In this document: piece after piece, positions 7,129-16,081 of the stretch
How the letters are laid out: each line of letters opens with the position of its first letter
Numbering within the stretch: position 1 is the first letter of the stretch
Origin: Phycisphaerales bacterium
GTDB taxonomy: Bacteria > Planctomycetota > Phycisphaerae > UBA1845 > Fen-1342
Assembly: GCA_022839625.1 (NCBI GenBank)
Contig: JALHJL010000001.1
Span: forward strand, 100,633 to 164,632
Direction of reading: 5' to 3'
Length of the DNA: 64,000 nt
The notes under the pieces: generated by a model
The model's database searches: none
Told to the model about the DNA's origin: nothing
What the model saw: the letters and a program-made list of their open reading frames with translations, nothing else
Program-made: the position numbers and the translations under genes

Positions 7129-9774
7129 ATGCCGCTCGTACGAGACATGAGCAAGGCCCAACTGGCCTTCCAGGTGGCCGGTCGCGACCTCGATGAGTTC
7201 CTGGTAGTGCGCTACCGCGGCAGCGAAGGGCTGTGCCAGCTCTTCAAGTTCGAGATCGACCTGGTGGCCCAGGCGGAAGGGATCATGCTGGAGGCGATCG
7301 TCGGCAAGCCAGCCGTCCTCAGCATCAACACCGCGGAAGGGGAGCGCTGGTTCCACGGCCTCGTCGGGCGCATGGAGCTGACCAACGAGACCGTGGGGCA
7401 GACGTATTTTCGGGTCGAGCTCGTCCCGACGCTCTGGCTATTGACGCACCGCTACCACTGCCGGATCTTCCAGAACAAGACCGTCAAGGACATTATCAAC
7501 GACGTGCTCACCAAGGGCGGCATCGCGACCGACCGCTTCAAGTTCGCGCTCAAGGGAAGCTACTCGCCGCGCGAATACTGCGTGCAGTACCGCGAGACGG
7601 ACTACAACTTCATCGCGCGGCTCATGGAAGAGGAAGGCATCTGGTGGTACTTCGAGCAGACCAAGGCCGGACACACGCTGGTGATGGCCGACGACAAGTC
7701 GCACTACGCGCCGATCCCGGACAAGGCCGAGCTCGTTTACCGCGCTGCGACGGGGTTGAACGTCGAGACGGAGCACATCTTCCGTTTCCGGGTCGGGCAG
7801 TCGGTCCGTCCCGGCGCCGTGGTCATCAACGATTTCAACTTCGAAAAACCCAAGCTCCGGCTGGAAGCCACCGACGACGCCGGCCGGGACAAGACGCTCG
7901 AGTTCGCCGACCATCCCGGCGAGTTCCTGGAACAGAGCGAGGGGACCGCGCTGGCCAAGCTGCGCACGGAGGAGTTCCAGGCCCAGCGGCTGGTCGGCAT
8001 CGGGCGCAGCAACTGCAAGCGCCTGGCCCCGGCCAAGACCTTCCAGCTCAAAGACTACCCCGCCGCCGGCTACGACGGCTCCTATCTGGTGACCGCGGTC
8101 ACGCACCAGGGCAAGGAGTCGACGCAGCGCACCACGACCGGCGGCAACGGCCGGACGCACATCCTCGACACCCGCGCCCACCAGTCGTTGCTCCAGGCGC
8201 GTACCAACGAGAACCCGGCGATTGCCGAGCTGGCGGAGGCGTTGCTGCAGATCGTCAGCCGGCTGCGCGCCGGCGATCCGACGGCGCATCGGGCCCTGAC
8301 CTCGTGGCTCTATCACGCCGGCCAGGTCTCCAAGGACCTGCCGGCCGCGGCCGTGGCCTCGGGGGCCAACCCCCTGGCATGGCTCTCGGTGCCCAACCTC
8401 CTGGAAGAGGTCGCGCAGTGGAACCTCATCGACTACGACGTGCCGGTGTACGAGTGCACGTTCGAGTGTATCCCGGCGGCCACCTCCTATCGCCCGCCGC
8501 GCGTCACGCCCTGGCCGGTCATCCGCGGCGCGCAGACGGCGCGGGTCGTCGGGCCGGAGGGCGAAGAAATCCACACGGACAAGTACGGCCGCGTGCGCGT
8601 GCAGTTTAATTGGGACCGCGAGGGCAGCGAGGGCGGCAAGGCCAAGCTGTTCGGGGCCGATTCGTCCTGCTGGATTCGCGTGTGTCAGGGCATGGCCGGC
8701 GGCGGCTACGGGATGATGTTCCTCCCCCGCGTCGGCCAGGAGGTCATCGTCGATTTCCTGGAGGGCGACCCGGACAAGCCCGTCGTTGTCGGCCGCGTCT
8801 ACAACGCCGACCACATGCCGCCCTATGAGCTGCCCAAGGAGAAGACCAAGAGCGTCATCAAGACGCACAGCAGCAAGGGCGGCGGCGGGTGCAACGAGAT
8901 CCGCTTTGAGGACGCCAAGGACAAGGAGCAGCTTCTCCTCCAGGCCCAGAAGCGGATGGACACCCGCGTCAAGGCCAGTCACTTCCACACCGTCGGCGGG
9001 AGCTACCACGTGCTCGTCGGCGGCGAGAAGGACGGGGACCTCTTCGGCGAAATCCGCGAGAAGGTCTTCAAGGCCAAGCACGTGCACGTCAAGGGCGAGC
9101 TGCGCACGCTGGTCGAGAAGGACGAGGGGCGGTCGATCGGCGGCAACCAGGCGATCCAGGTCGGCGGCACGCGCTGCCTGCAAGTCAAAAGCGATGTGGT
9201 GGACAAGTTCGACGCGAACCACAAGCACGAGGTGGCGGCAACGTACGCCTGCAAGGCCGACAGCATCCAGTTGGACGCCGCGTCCGAGATCGAGCTGAAG
9301 TGCGGCGGCAGCAGCGTGGTGCTCACGCCCGGCGGCGTCTACATCGTCGGACCGACGGTGTACATCAACAGCGGCTCCGGGCCGTCGGTTGGGCCGGTGT
9401 CCGCCACCGCGTATGGCCCGGCGACCGCCGAGGATCCCAGCGCCGCCCAGTCAACCTCGCCGGGGAAGGACACGCGCTACGACGGGCCGAGCAAGCCGGT
9501 GGCGGCAGCCGAAGCGCCCAAGGAAGTCCCCGGCCACGAGTTTGAAGAGGAAAAGCCCAAGGAAAAGCCGACCCACTTTATCGAGATCGAGTTGGTGGAC
9601 GAGGCGGGACGCCCGGTTGCCGGCGAGCCGTTCGAGGTGACGACCTCCGACGGCCAGGTCAAGCACGGGGTCACCGACGCGAACGGCCGCGCGCGGATCA
9701 ATGGGATCCCGGCGGGCGACAACCAGATTTCCTTCACCAAGCTGGATTCGGACGCCTGGCGAAGAGAGGCCTAG
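7129..9774 (+). CDS. vgrG: T6SS spike protein VgrG (TssI) with C-terminal ELVDE beta-domain
   Basis: An 881-aa spike protein. Residues 1-460 show the gp27-like base with YRETDYNFIARLMEEEGIWWYF; the gp5-like OB-fold follows with TDKYGRVRVQFNWDREG and the conserved GGGYGMMFLPRVGQEVIV, then the Gly/Asp-repeating beta-helix needle. After residue about 775 comes an extension containing PTHFIEIELVDEAGRP, a small Ig-like or carboxypeptidase-regulatory-like domain that recurs in the PAAR protein at 12892. ATG at 7129 follows GAAGAGG. The extension probably acts as a cargo or PAAR docking tail (inference). No catalytic domain is visible in it. It is followed by a repeat element and a cargo gene. Confidence 0.93.
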   Translation: MPLVRDMSKAQLAFQVAGRDLDEFLVVRYRGSEGLCQLFKFEIDLVAQAEGIMLEAIVGKPAVLSINTAEGERWFHGLVGRMELTNETVGQTYFRVELVPTLWLLTHRYHCRIFQNKTVKDIINDVLTKGGIATDRFKFALKGSYSPREYCVQYRETDYNFIARLMEEEGIWWYFEQTKAGHTLVMADDKSHYAPIPDKAELVYRAATGLNVETEHIFRFRVGQSVRPGAVVINDFNFEKPKLRLEATDDAGRDKTLEFADHPGEFLEQSEGTALAKLRTEEFQAQRLVGIGRSNCKRLAPAKTFQLKDYPAAGYDGSYLVTAVTHQGKESTQRTTTGGNGRTHILDTRAHQSLLQARTNENPAIAELAEALLQIVSRLRAGDPTAHRALTSWLYHAGQVSKDLPAAAVASGANPLAWLSVPNLLEEVAQWNLIDYDVPVYECTFECIPAATSYRPPRVTPWPVIRGAQTARVVGPEGEEIHTDKYGRVRVQFNWDREGSEGGKAKLFGADSSCWIRVCQGMAGGGYGMMFLPRVGQEVIVDFLEGDPDKPVVVGRVYNADHMPPYELPKEKTKSVIKTHSSKGGGGCNEIRFEDAKDKEQLLLQAQKRMDTRVKASHFHTVGGSYHVLVGGEKDGDLFGEIREKVFKAKHVHVKGELRTLVEKDEGRSIGGNQAIQVGGTRCLQVKSDVVDKFDANHKHEVAATYACKADSIQLDAASEIELKCGGSSVVLTPGGVYIVGPTVYINSGSGPSVGPVSATAYGPATAEDPSAAQSTSPGKDTRYDGPSKPVAAAEAPKEVPGHEFEEEKPKEKPTHFIEIELVDEAGRPVAGEPFEVTTSDGQVKHGVTDANGRARINGIPAGDNQISFTKLDSDAWRREA

Positions 9775-9900
9775 CGGATAGCGAGCGGCGAATGGCAAGA
9801 AGGGCACAAGGGTTCAAGGGTTCGAGGGTCCGAGGGTCACAGGGTGCAACCGCCCCCTCTCCTTGGCCCCTTGGCCCCTCGGCCCCTTGACCCCTTCAGG
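9772..9900. repeat. Short-unit arrays after vgrG: heptamers, then converging octamers
   Basis: From the vgrG stop codon, 7-bp units TAGCGGA, TAGCGAG, CGGCGAA cover 9772-9792. Six 8-bp units follow at 9797-9844 (AAGAAGGG, CACAAGGG, TTCAAGGG, TTCGAGGG, TCCGAGGG, TCACAGGG). After a short centre, five 8-bp units at 9861-9900 read CCTTGGCC twice, CCTCGGCC, CCTTGACC and CCTTCAGG. The two octamer arrays are rough reverse complements and can form a long hairpin. The vgrG stop is itself part of the first heptamer. The ribosome site of the next gene (AGGAG, 9898-9902) lies at the right edge. Confidence 0.8.
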
Positions 9901-9909
9901 AGCAGGACG

Positions 9910-11910
9910 ATGGCAATAGCACGTGTGATCCGAGCACAAGACGGGGACACGTTGTGCAGCATCGGCGTTGCCAACGGCTTCAAGAACTGCACCAAGCTGC
10001 GGCCGGACAACCCGGATTTCGCGACGCGGCCGGTGCAGCCCGGTGACCGGGTCAACGTGCCCGAAATCACGCAGAAGCAGGAGCAGGGGGCCTCCGACAT
10101 GCTGCACAAGTTCGTCCGGCTCGGCCGAACCCATCGCATCTGGCTGATCCAGGACCACAACCGGCCGAACGCGCCGGCAGCGCTGAACGACGTGCAGCGT
10201 CAGCTCGCGATCAGCAACTATGTGACGGGCCGGCAGGGTACCCAGTTTGCGCCCGCCGTCTGGGTCAATCAGGGGGTCTTCGCGCACGATGCGGCCGCCA
10301 GCGCCGATCCGGACCATTTCAAGTTGCAGGTCTTCGACAAGATCGCCGGCGAGGCGGGCGAAGCGCAGGTCACAGTCACGCTTCAGGCCCAGAAGCCGGT
10401 GCTGAACGATCGGAACGAGATCGAGCGGTGGGAAGACATGACCGAGCCGGGCACGCGCCTGGCCGATGTCCAGTGCCAGCAGATCGCGACCGATCCGCTC
10501 TGGTACCGCTCGTATTACCTGCGCCTGGTCGTCGATGCGAATGAACAGAACAATCGCCGGGCCGATGGCACCGATCCCGCCGACGACCGCACGCGGCAGA
10601 CGCTGGTGGTGCCCCCGGTGATGAACGGCGGCGCGCCGGACCGGCGGATCGAGATTCTCGACTTGCGCATTAAGGCCGAGCGGCCGGCCCGCGACTGCGA
10701 ACACGCCGACGCGAACGGCAAGTGCAAGGCGCTGGCCTTCGCCGACGTCGGCAAGAACGAGAAAGTCCTGCGGATGAAGGTGTATCGCATCACTGGCCCG
10801 GGTGCCGATGCGAACCCGATCACCGATGCCCAGATCGACACGATGCTCTTCCGCGATTACCGGGCGACGCTGGCGCAGGCCAACGTCGGCCTTCAGCTCG
10901 TGGACGACCGCATCTTCGACGTGCCGCCGCCCAAGAACATGATCGCGGTCTGCGACATTCTCACCGGGCCCGAGGTGCGCGCGACCGGTGGCCGTAACAT
11001 CGGCGCCACCGTCGCGCTGAGCAGCGGCAACGTGACCGCCACGATCACCACGGCGGCGAACGACACGCCCGAACAGACCGCTCAGAGCCTGGCCAACGCC
11101 TTGCAGGCCCAGGGCGTGCGTTGCCGCGTGCTGCGCAATCCGCCCGACCGCACCAGCGGCAACGCCTTTGGCTCGTGCGACATCCTGTGCTTCAACGCGG
11201 ACAACTCGCCGGCGCGGATCATCGCGGTGCAGAACGCGGCGGGCGAGGCCCAGCAGCTTTCGCACACCGGGGCGTGGAACAACGGTTCGGTGAATCACGG
11301 CAACGACTACGGGGCGAACGAGCACCGTTACCGCTTCGTCGGCGGGCGAGACTTCCGGGCGCTGGGCAAGAACTACAACACCGAGGACGGCCACCTGGCG
11401 GTCCTGCTCGTCAATCTCTTCGCTCCCAACCCGCCCCCCGGCGGGACCCTGCTCGGGTACGCCCTGATTCCCTACCGCGCGGTGACGGCCAACTTGCGGC
11501 CCATCCGGACGTATCAGATGGCGGTCGTCATGGACAGCAACGGCGTCCAGCGCCGCACCGTCTTGCCGCACGAGGCCGGGCACGTGCTGCTCGACCTGAT
11601 CCACACGACGCAATCGACGAACCCGGAGCGGGACTTCCAGAACAACGCGTACCCGACCAACCCCCGGCTGGCTTTCTCCGAGTGGATGGCCGCCTTCAGC
11701 CGTGAAACCAATCCGCCGGTGCTGCACCTGCGAATGTCCGACGATCCCCTCAGGGTGGAATTCCAGGAGGTCCACGGCAACTTGCAGGTGCGCCAGGTGG
11801 TCTTGGGGGCACCGCCGACGCCCTCGCCGGTACAGACCTTCCGCACGGTGTCGGCGTCGGTGCTGCGGAGTATGCGGCAACTGCGTCCGGCCCCGGTGTC
11901 GAACTTGTAG
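9910..11910 (+). CDS. Putative T6SS cargo: LysM-like module plus HEAGH metallopeptidase-like domain
   Basis: A 666-aa protein of no clear family. The first 50 residues resemble a LysM fold (VIRAQDGDTLCSIGVANG, later VQPGDRVNVPE), followed by MLHKFVRLG, a linker seen again in the PAAR protein at 12892. A HEAGH motif (residues about 554-558, preceded by TVLP) suggests a zinc metallopeptidase; His and Asp residues follow, but the spacing does not match the metzincin HExxHxxGxxH consensus. No signal peptide is visible, as expected for T6SS cargo. The ATG at 9910 has AGGAG 7 bases upstream. Location directly after vgrG suggests an effector acting on peptidoglycan or surface proteins (inference). 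It could instead be a structural adaptor. Confidence 0.6.
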   Translation: MAIARVIRAQDGDTLCSIGVANGFKNCTKLRPDNPDFATRPVQPGDRVNVPEITQKQEQGASDMLHKFVRLGRTHRIWLIQDHNRPNAPAALNDVQRQLAISNYVTGRQGTQFAPAVWVNQGVFAHDAAASADPDHFKLQVFDKIAGEAGEAQVTVTLQAQKPVLNDRNEIERWEDMTEPGTRLADVQCQQIATDPLWYRSYYLRLVVDANEQNNRRADGTDPADDRTRQTLVVPPVMNGGAPDRRIEILDLRIKAERPARDCEHADANGKCKALAFADVGKNEKVLRMKVYRITGPGADANPITDAQIDTMLFRDYRATLAQANVGLQLVDDRIFDVPPPKNMIAVCDILTGPEVRATGGRNIGATVALSSGNVTATITTAANDTPEQTAQSLANALQAQGVRCRVLRNPPDRTSGNAFGSCDILCFNADNSPARIIAVQNAAGEAQQLSHTGAWNNGSVNHGNDYGANEHRYRFVGGRDFRALGKNYNTEDGHLAVLLVNLFAPNPPPGGTLLGYALIPYRAVTANLRPIRTYQMAVVMDSNGVQRRTVLPHEAGHVLLDLIHTTQSTNPERDFQNNAYPTNPRLAFSEWMAAFSRETNPPVLHLRMSDDPLRVEFQEVHGNLQVRQVVLGAPPTPSPVQTFRTVSASVLRSMRQLRPAPVSNL

Positions 11911-11919
11911 GAGCTCGCC

Positions 11920-12879
11920 ATGCTGCCCAAACCGCCCGAAGGGTATCTGAGCAAGGACGAAGCGGATGTCCGGCTCGAGCAGTTTCTGAGCGCCGGCAAG
12001 TACGACGCCCCGCGGCTGCCCAAGCGGGCCGAACCCGCCCACGTTGACGAATTCGTGCGCAAGGTCCTTGACCGCAAGGAGCTGCGGCCGCGCGACATGG
12101 CCCGCGTCGGTGAGCTGATGCGGTTCTTCGACCTGCGCGGCTGCTGCGGCAACGTACTCAAGTGGCTGGACCGCCGCGAAGCGAAGCCCGAGGACTTGCC
12201 CAAGCCGATGACCGCGGTGGCCATCCTCGGCGACATGGGCACCGACGACCAACAGGCCCAGGCGGCCAAGTACTACCAGCACCTCGCGGGGCACCGCTTC
12301 GCGGAAGAGCACTTCGGCCCCCTGCTGGACCTGTTCTTCCACTTGCCGGAGAGTGCCAGCCCAAAGTGGATTATCGAGCCGCTCGATCGCAAGCTGGCCG
12401 CGCTGGAACCGGACATCGAGACGAATCAGGACGCCGCCGTCGCGTACTACGAGTTGAAGGACTACAAGCAGGCCCGCTGGCCGGCCGTCGAGGCCGCCAA
12501 GAAGCGCCGGCACGAGCTGCTCAAGACGGCCGACGCCAACCGGCGGCGCCAGGAGCTGGCCCGCTGTTACCTCGGCTTCGAAGGCCGGCCGTACGCGGAC
12601 TTCGAGCGCTGGGGCATGATGATGTTGCAGCGCGACTGCGCGGCGACCGAGCCGGCCCACCTTGCCAAGGTCTTCCTCCACGAGATGAACCTGCTGATGT
12701 CGCGCGGCACGCGGCCCGACTTGCCGGCGCACGAGGCCGAAGACCTCAGGAAGTACACGACCCGCTGTGCGCGGGCGATCGCGTTCTATCTCGGCAAGCT
12801 GGACGACAAGCAGGCCGAGTTCGCGGCCAAGCACGAGAATCGAGACCAGGACGACGTTCTGTACTGGGATGCCGTATAG
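11920..12879 (+). CDS. Hypothetical protein in the T6SS cargo block
   Basis: A 319-aa soluble, charged, mostly helical protein with no signal peptide or membrane segment; no family is recognised. It opens with LPKPPEGYLSKDEADVRLEQFL, has helical-repeat-like stretches (for example around KYYQHLAGHRFAEEHFGPLL) and ends DDVLYWDAV. TAGGAG precedes the ATG, and the gene sits 9 bp after the putative metallopeptidase and 12 bp before the PAAR gene. Candidate roles from context only are immunity protein, effector chaperone or adaptor; the close coupling to the metallopeptidase favours immunity or chaperone. Nothing in the sequence decides between them. Confidence 0.6.
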   Translation: MLPKPPEGYLSKDEADVRLEQFLSAGKYDAPRLPKRAEPAHVDEFVRKVLDRKELRPRDMARVGELMRFFDLRGCCGNVLKWLDRREAKPEDLPKPMTAVAILGDMGTDDQQAQAAKYYQHLAGHRFAEEHFGPLLDLFFHLPESASPKWIIEPLDRKLAALEPDIETNQDAAVAYYELKDYKQARWPAVEAAKKRRHELLKTADANRRRQELARCYLGFEGRPYADFERWGMMMLQRDCAATEPAHLAKVFLHEMNLLMSRGTRPDLPAHEAEDLRKYTTRCARAIAFYLGKLDDKQAEFAAKHENRDQDDVLYWDAV

Positions 12880-12891
12880 GCAGGGACGACC

Positions 12892-14772
12892 ATGCCCCCG
12901 GCTGCACGCACGAACGACCCGACCGCGCACGGCAACCCGCTGAACCCGGGGCCGGGCAGTCTGGATGTGATGATCGGGTACATGCCGGCCTGGCGGGCGC
13001 TCCCGTCCTCCGTCGCCGGCGCGATGGACGCCATCTCCAACTCGATGAACTCGTTCATGAGCAAGCCGCAGATGACGCCGGCGAACGCCGCGGCCGACCT
13101 CGCCAAGATCTCGCAGAATCTGACGCAAGGTGGGGCCAAGGCTGCCGCCGCGGGCGCGCCCGCCGCAGCCGGCACTGCCGCCAGCCAGCTCGTTACGCTG
13201 AACGCGACGAACGTGACCCTGACGGCGACCTGGACGACGGCCTCGGCGGCCCCCGGCGGCCAGCCGGCAGCGAATATCGCGTACACGGAGGGGATCAAGG
13301 CCGCGGCCGGCGCCGCGGCGTGCGCCACCGTTTCCGCGATGGCCAGTCTGGCCGACATGCACGTGTGCCCGCTGCCTTCCGGGCCGGCGGTGCACGGTCC
13401 GGGCTTCGTCACCAAGGGCAGCAGTTCCGTCCTGATTAACAACCTGCCCGCCTGCCGCCAAGACGATAAGGTCATGGAAGCCTGCGGCGGCAGCGACCCG
13501 ATCGCGATGGGCTGTCCGACGGTAATCATCGGTGACGACGGCGGCAGCGGCGGAGGGGGCGGGGGCGGCGGAGGGGGCGGGGGCGGCGGCACGGCCGGTG
13601 GTGGCGGCGGCGGGGGCGAGGGCGGCGGCGATGACGAATCCCCCACCGCTCAAGCCGGCACGCAGACCGCGCAGCGCACGCCGGGGCCGTCGGGCGAGAA
13701 GGTGGGGACAAGCACCCACTGGATCGAGATCGAGCTGGTGGACGAAGCCAACCAGCCCGTCGTCGGCGAGCCGTTCCTGATCAAGCTCCCACAGGGCGAG
13801 CAAGTGGCGGAGGTCAAGAACCGCACCGATGCGCGCGGCATGTACCGTATCGACGGCATGAAGCGCTCCGGAACCTGCACGATCCGATTCACAGACTTGG
13901 ATCTGGCGGCGTGGCAGCGCTGGACCGCCAACCCGCCGCCACCCGCTTCGGCCGCCGCGATCGCGCCCCCAACGACGACTGAGACGGGCCCTGTGCCGCC
14001 CGGACCCGGCGCCCGCGGCGGAACATGGCGCACCGTGCGGCAGGGCGAGTGCATCTCCAGCATCGCCGCGGACACGGGGCATTTCTGGGACACGCTCTGG
14101 AGTCATGCGGCCAACGCGGAGCTGAAACGCCGGCGGGGCGACCCGAACCTGCTGCTGGCCGGCGACGCGGTATTCGTACCTGACAAGCGGCCCCGCGAGG
14201 AGAGTGGTGCCACGGATCAGCACCACAAGTTCCTGCGCCGTGGAGAGCCCCATTGGCTTGACCTCAAGCTGATGCGGCAGGGCGAGCCGCGGGCCAACGA
14301 GCCGTACGAGCTGGAGGTGGACGGCCGTTCGCGCAAGGGCACGACCGACGCGCAGGGACGAATTCATGAACCGCTGCCGGGCAGTGCCCGCCAGGCCGTC
14401 TTGCGGATCGGAAACCGCGTCATTCGGTTCAACCTGGGGGCCGTGGACCCAGTTAGTGAAATCACCGGCGTTCAGCAGCGGCTCAACAACCTCGGATTCG
14501 CCGTGGGGCCGGTGGACGGCGTGATGGGGCCGCGCACGCTGGCGGCGTTGAACCTGTTCCGTCAGCGCGTGGGCCTGCCGACTTCGCCGAAGCTCGATCC
14601 GGCGACGCGGACCAAGTTGACTGAATACCATGACCAGATGGCGGGCCAGTTGCCGGCGACGGCTACGGACGCGGTCGATGATGCCGAGTTCGAGGATTTT
14701 GGCCTGTCGCCTGAGGACGAGGATACGTCGGTGGACGTCGCCGAAACCGGCGACGAGGAGCGCAGTGCGTGA
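12892..14772 (+). CDS. PAAR-tip protein with poly-Gly linker, ELVDE domains, LysM-like module and peptidoglycan-binding domain
   Basis: A 626-aa protein. Residues about 152-213 carry a PAAR-like motif (MHVCPLPSG, FVTKGSSSVLINNLPACRQDDK, IAMGCPTVIIGD), which caps VgrG spikes. A run of about 30 Gly-dominated residues follows, then an ELVDE beta-domain (about 276-345) like that at the VgrG end, a LysM-like module (about 377-432; VRQGECISSIA, LLAGDAVFVP), an HHKFLRRG linker, a second beta-domain (about 444-515) and a PG_binding_1 domain (about 518-583; GVQQRLNNLGF, VDGVMGPRTLAALNLF). The tail is very acidic. No catalytic site is seen. It probably acts as a tip and cargo carrier with cell-wall affinity (inference). 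Confidence 0.8.
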   Translation: MPPAARTNDPTAHGNPLNPGPGSLDVMIGYMPAWRALPSSVAGAMDAISNSMNSFMSKPQMTPANAAADLAKISQNLTQGGAKAAAAGAPAAAGTAASQLVTLNATNVTLTATWTTASAAPGGQPAANIAYTEGIKAAAGAAACATVSAMASLADMHVCPLPSGPAVHGPGFVTKGSSSVLINNLPACRQDDKVMEACGGSDPIAMGCPTVIIGDDGGSGGGGGGGGGGGGGGTAGGGGGGGEGGGDDESPTAQAGTQTAQRTPGPSGEKVGTSTHWIEIELVDEANQPVVGEPFLIKLPQGEQVAEVKNRTDARGMYRIDGMKRSGTCTIRFTDLDLAAWQRWTANPPPPASAAAIAPPTTTETGPVPPGPGARGGTWRTVRQGECISSIAADTGHFWDTLWSHAANAELKRRRGDPNLLLAGDAVFVPDKRPREESGATDQHHKFLRRGEPHWLDLKLMRQGEPRANEPYELEVDGRSRKGTTDAQGRIHEPLPGSARQAVLRIGNRVIRFNLGAVDPVSEITGVQQRLNNLGFAVGPVDGVMGPRTLAALNLFRQRVGLPTSPKLDPATRTKLTEYHDQMAGQLPATATDAVDDAEFEDFGLSPEDEDTSVDVAETGDEERSA

Positions 14773-14822
14773 ACCTGGCGGCAGCCGCGCGAGGATGCGG
14801 CACGCCGTGCTGAGGTGATACG

Positions 14823-15983
14823 TTGGCGACGCCCAAAGCCAGTCCTTCCGCGAAGAAACCGAGCAAAGCCGGGGCCGCGCCGCCCTTCACGCCTGACGCG
14901 GCAGCGGTCGCGGACTGGCCGGCGAAGCGTTCGGTGACCGGCACGAGCACGGGCGCGACCGTGGACGAGGCGGTCCGGCCGGATGCGGAGCTGGACATCA
15001 CCTACAAGACTCAGTTCCGCTTCTATCGCTTCTGGCAGACCCGCGTACCGACGCCCGCGTGGTTCGGCACAGGCGAGAGCAGCGACTTGCCTGCCAGAGT
15101 TGAGAAGGCCCCGCATGGCGACGTCGTGCTCGATGCCGATGAGCGGCTCTGTCAACTTGACGTCAAGGACCAGACCACGGTCCGGGTGGGCAAGCAAACG
15201 CTCAGCCTGCAACTAGGCGAATCCGAGAAGCGCAGCTTGCCCTACTGGTTCCCGGCCGGTGCCAAGCTGCCGCCGGAGGTGAGGGTCAACGATCCGAAGT
15301 GGAAGTGGAAGCCGCCGCAGAAGCAGCCCAACAGCAGCCCGGACAACCAGTGGGGCCTGCGGGGCGACTTCCAGTTCCGGACGACGTCACCCGACCTGGA
15401 GGCCAACACCCGGAACTACAAGATGGTGACGGTGTGGCAGCGCTGGAAGGACGACGCGAAATGCTACACGGGGGAGAAGACATCCAAGGGCGTAGCCGTC
15501 CCGCCCATGTGTACGCAGCCGCTTGGGATCTACGCCGGCTTCGTGCGGGTGATGGGGAATCACCAGTCGCAGGAGGAGCGCGCCAAGTATCCGGCCATCT
15601 GGATAGGCTACACCTGGAACGCCGATGCCTCCGAATGGGGGCTCGGCGTACTGGGCTGGGTCCTGAAGAACCCCCAGTCAACGAAGCTGACGACGTCGAT
15701 CTTCATTCACCCCGGCAATTTCCCCAATTGGTTCCTGGGCTGCATGGCACCCGGTCCGGCCGAGAAGCAGACCGAATGGGGGTTCAAGTCCAAGGATGAT
15801 ACCAGCCAGGCCATGTGGGACATCCTGGCCGCCGTGGGCGTGAAGAAGAAGGAATACATTGAAACGACCAAGTATCTGGAGCCTGACAAAAAACATCGGA
15901 AGTGGTTCTTGATCCGCGTGAAAGCTGAATCGCCGTCGGTCGTCGCAGCCGACGGCTGGAAGGACTGCCCGATCTGGGTCTAG
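14823..15983 (+). CDS. Hypothetical T6SS cargo protein with an HPGN...GC motif (DUF5675-like, tentative)
   Basis: A 386-aa protein with no signal peptide. The N-terminus is Lys/Ala/Pro-rich. The C-terminal half contains IFIHPGNFPNWFLGC (H-P-G-N, then G-C), reminiscent of the conserved His and Cys block of DUF5675 proteins found in phage and T6SS settings; this is an unverified resemblance. Other conserved-looking pieces are YKTQFRFYRFW and IYAGFVRVMGNHQSQEERAKYP. The start is TTG at 14823, supported by GAGGTGAT at 14812-14819; no ATG gives a comparable site. It lies 50 bp after the PAAR gene and is followed by a small gene, a possible immunity partner. It may be an effector; function is not established. 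Confidence 0.55.
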   Translation: MATPKASPSAKKPSKAGAAPPFTPDAAAVADWPAKRSVTGTSTGATVDEAVRPDAELDITYKTQFRFYRFWQTRVPTPAWFGTGESSDLPARVEKAPHGDVVLDADERLCQLDVKDQTTVRVGKQTLSLQLGESEKRSLPYWFPAGAKLPPEVRVNDPKWKWKPPQKQPNSSPDNQWGLRGDFQFRTTSPDLEANTRNYKMVTVWQRWKDDAKCYTGEKTSKGVAVPPMCTQPLGIYAGFVRVMGNHQSQEERAKYPAIWIGYTWNADASEWGLGVLGWVLKNPQSTKLTTSIFIHPGNFPNWFLGCMAPGPAEKQTEWGFKSKDDTSQAMWDILAAVGVKKKEYIETTKYLEPDKKHRKWFLIRVKAESPSVVAADGWKDCPIWV

Positions 15984-16081
15984 CCGCTGACCGGGAAGCT
16001 TCCGGGATGAAGTGTGCGACCAACGAGGGCCACGGCGTCCGGCGCTGAGGCGGACGCCCGAGACCAGCGAAGGAGTGTGTG

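Noticed and set aside
4141..7356. A 1071-codon minus-strand open frame opposite clpV
   Set aside because: It mirrors the ClpV frame and shows no conserved motif; it is a codon-bias shadow.
9814..14631. A 1605-codon open frame on the minus strand across the cargo genes
   Set aside because: It lies antisense to four well-supported plus-strand genes, has no family motifs and is rich in Arg/His/Gly; in GC-rich DNA such mirror frames arise from codon bias.
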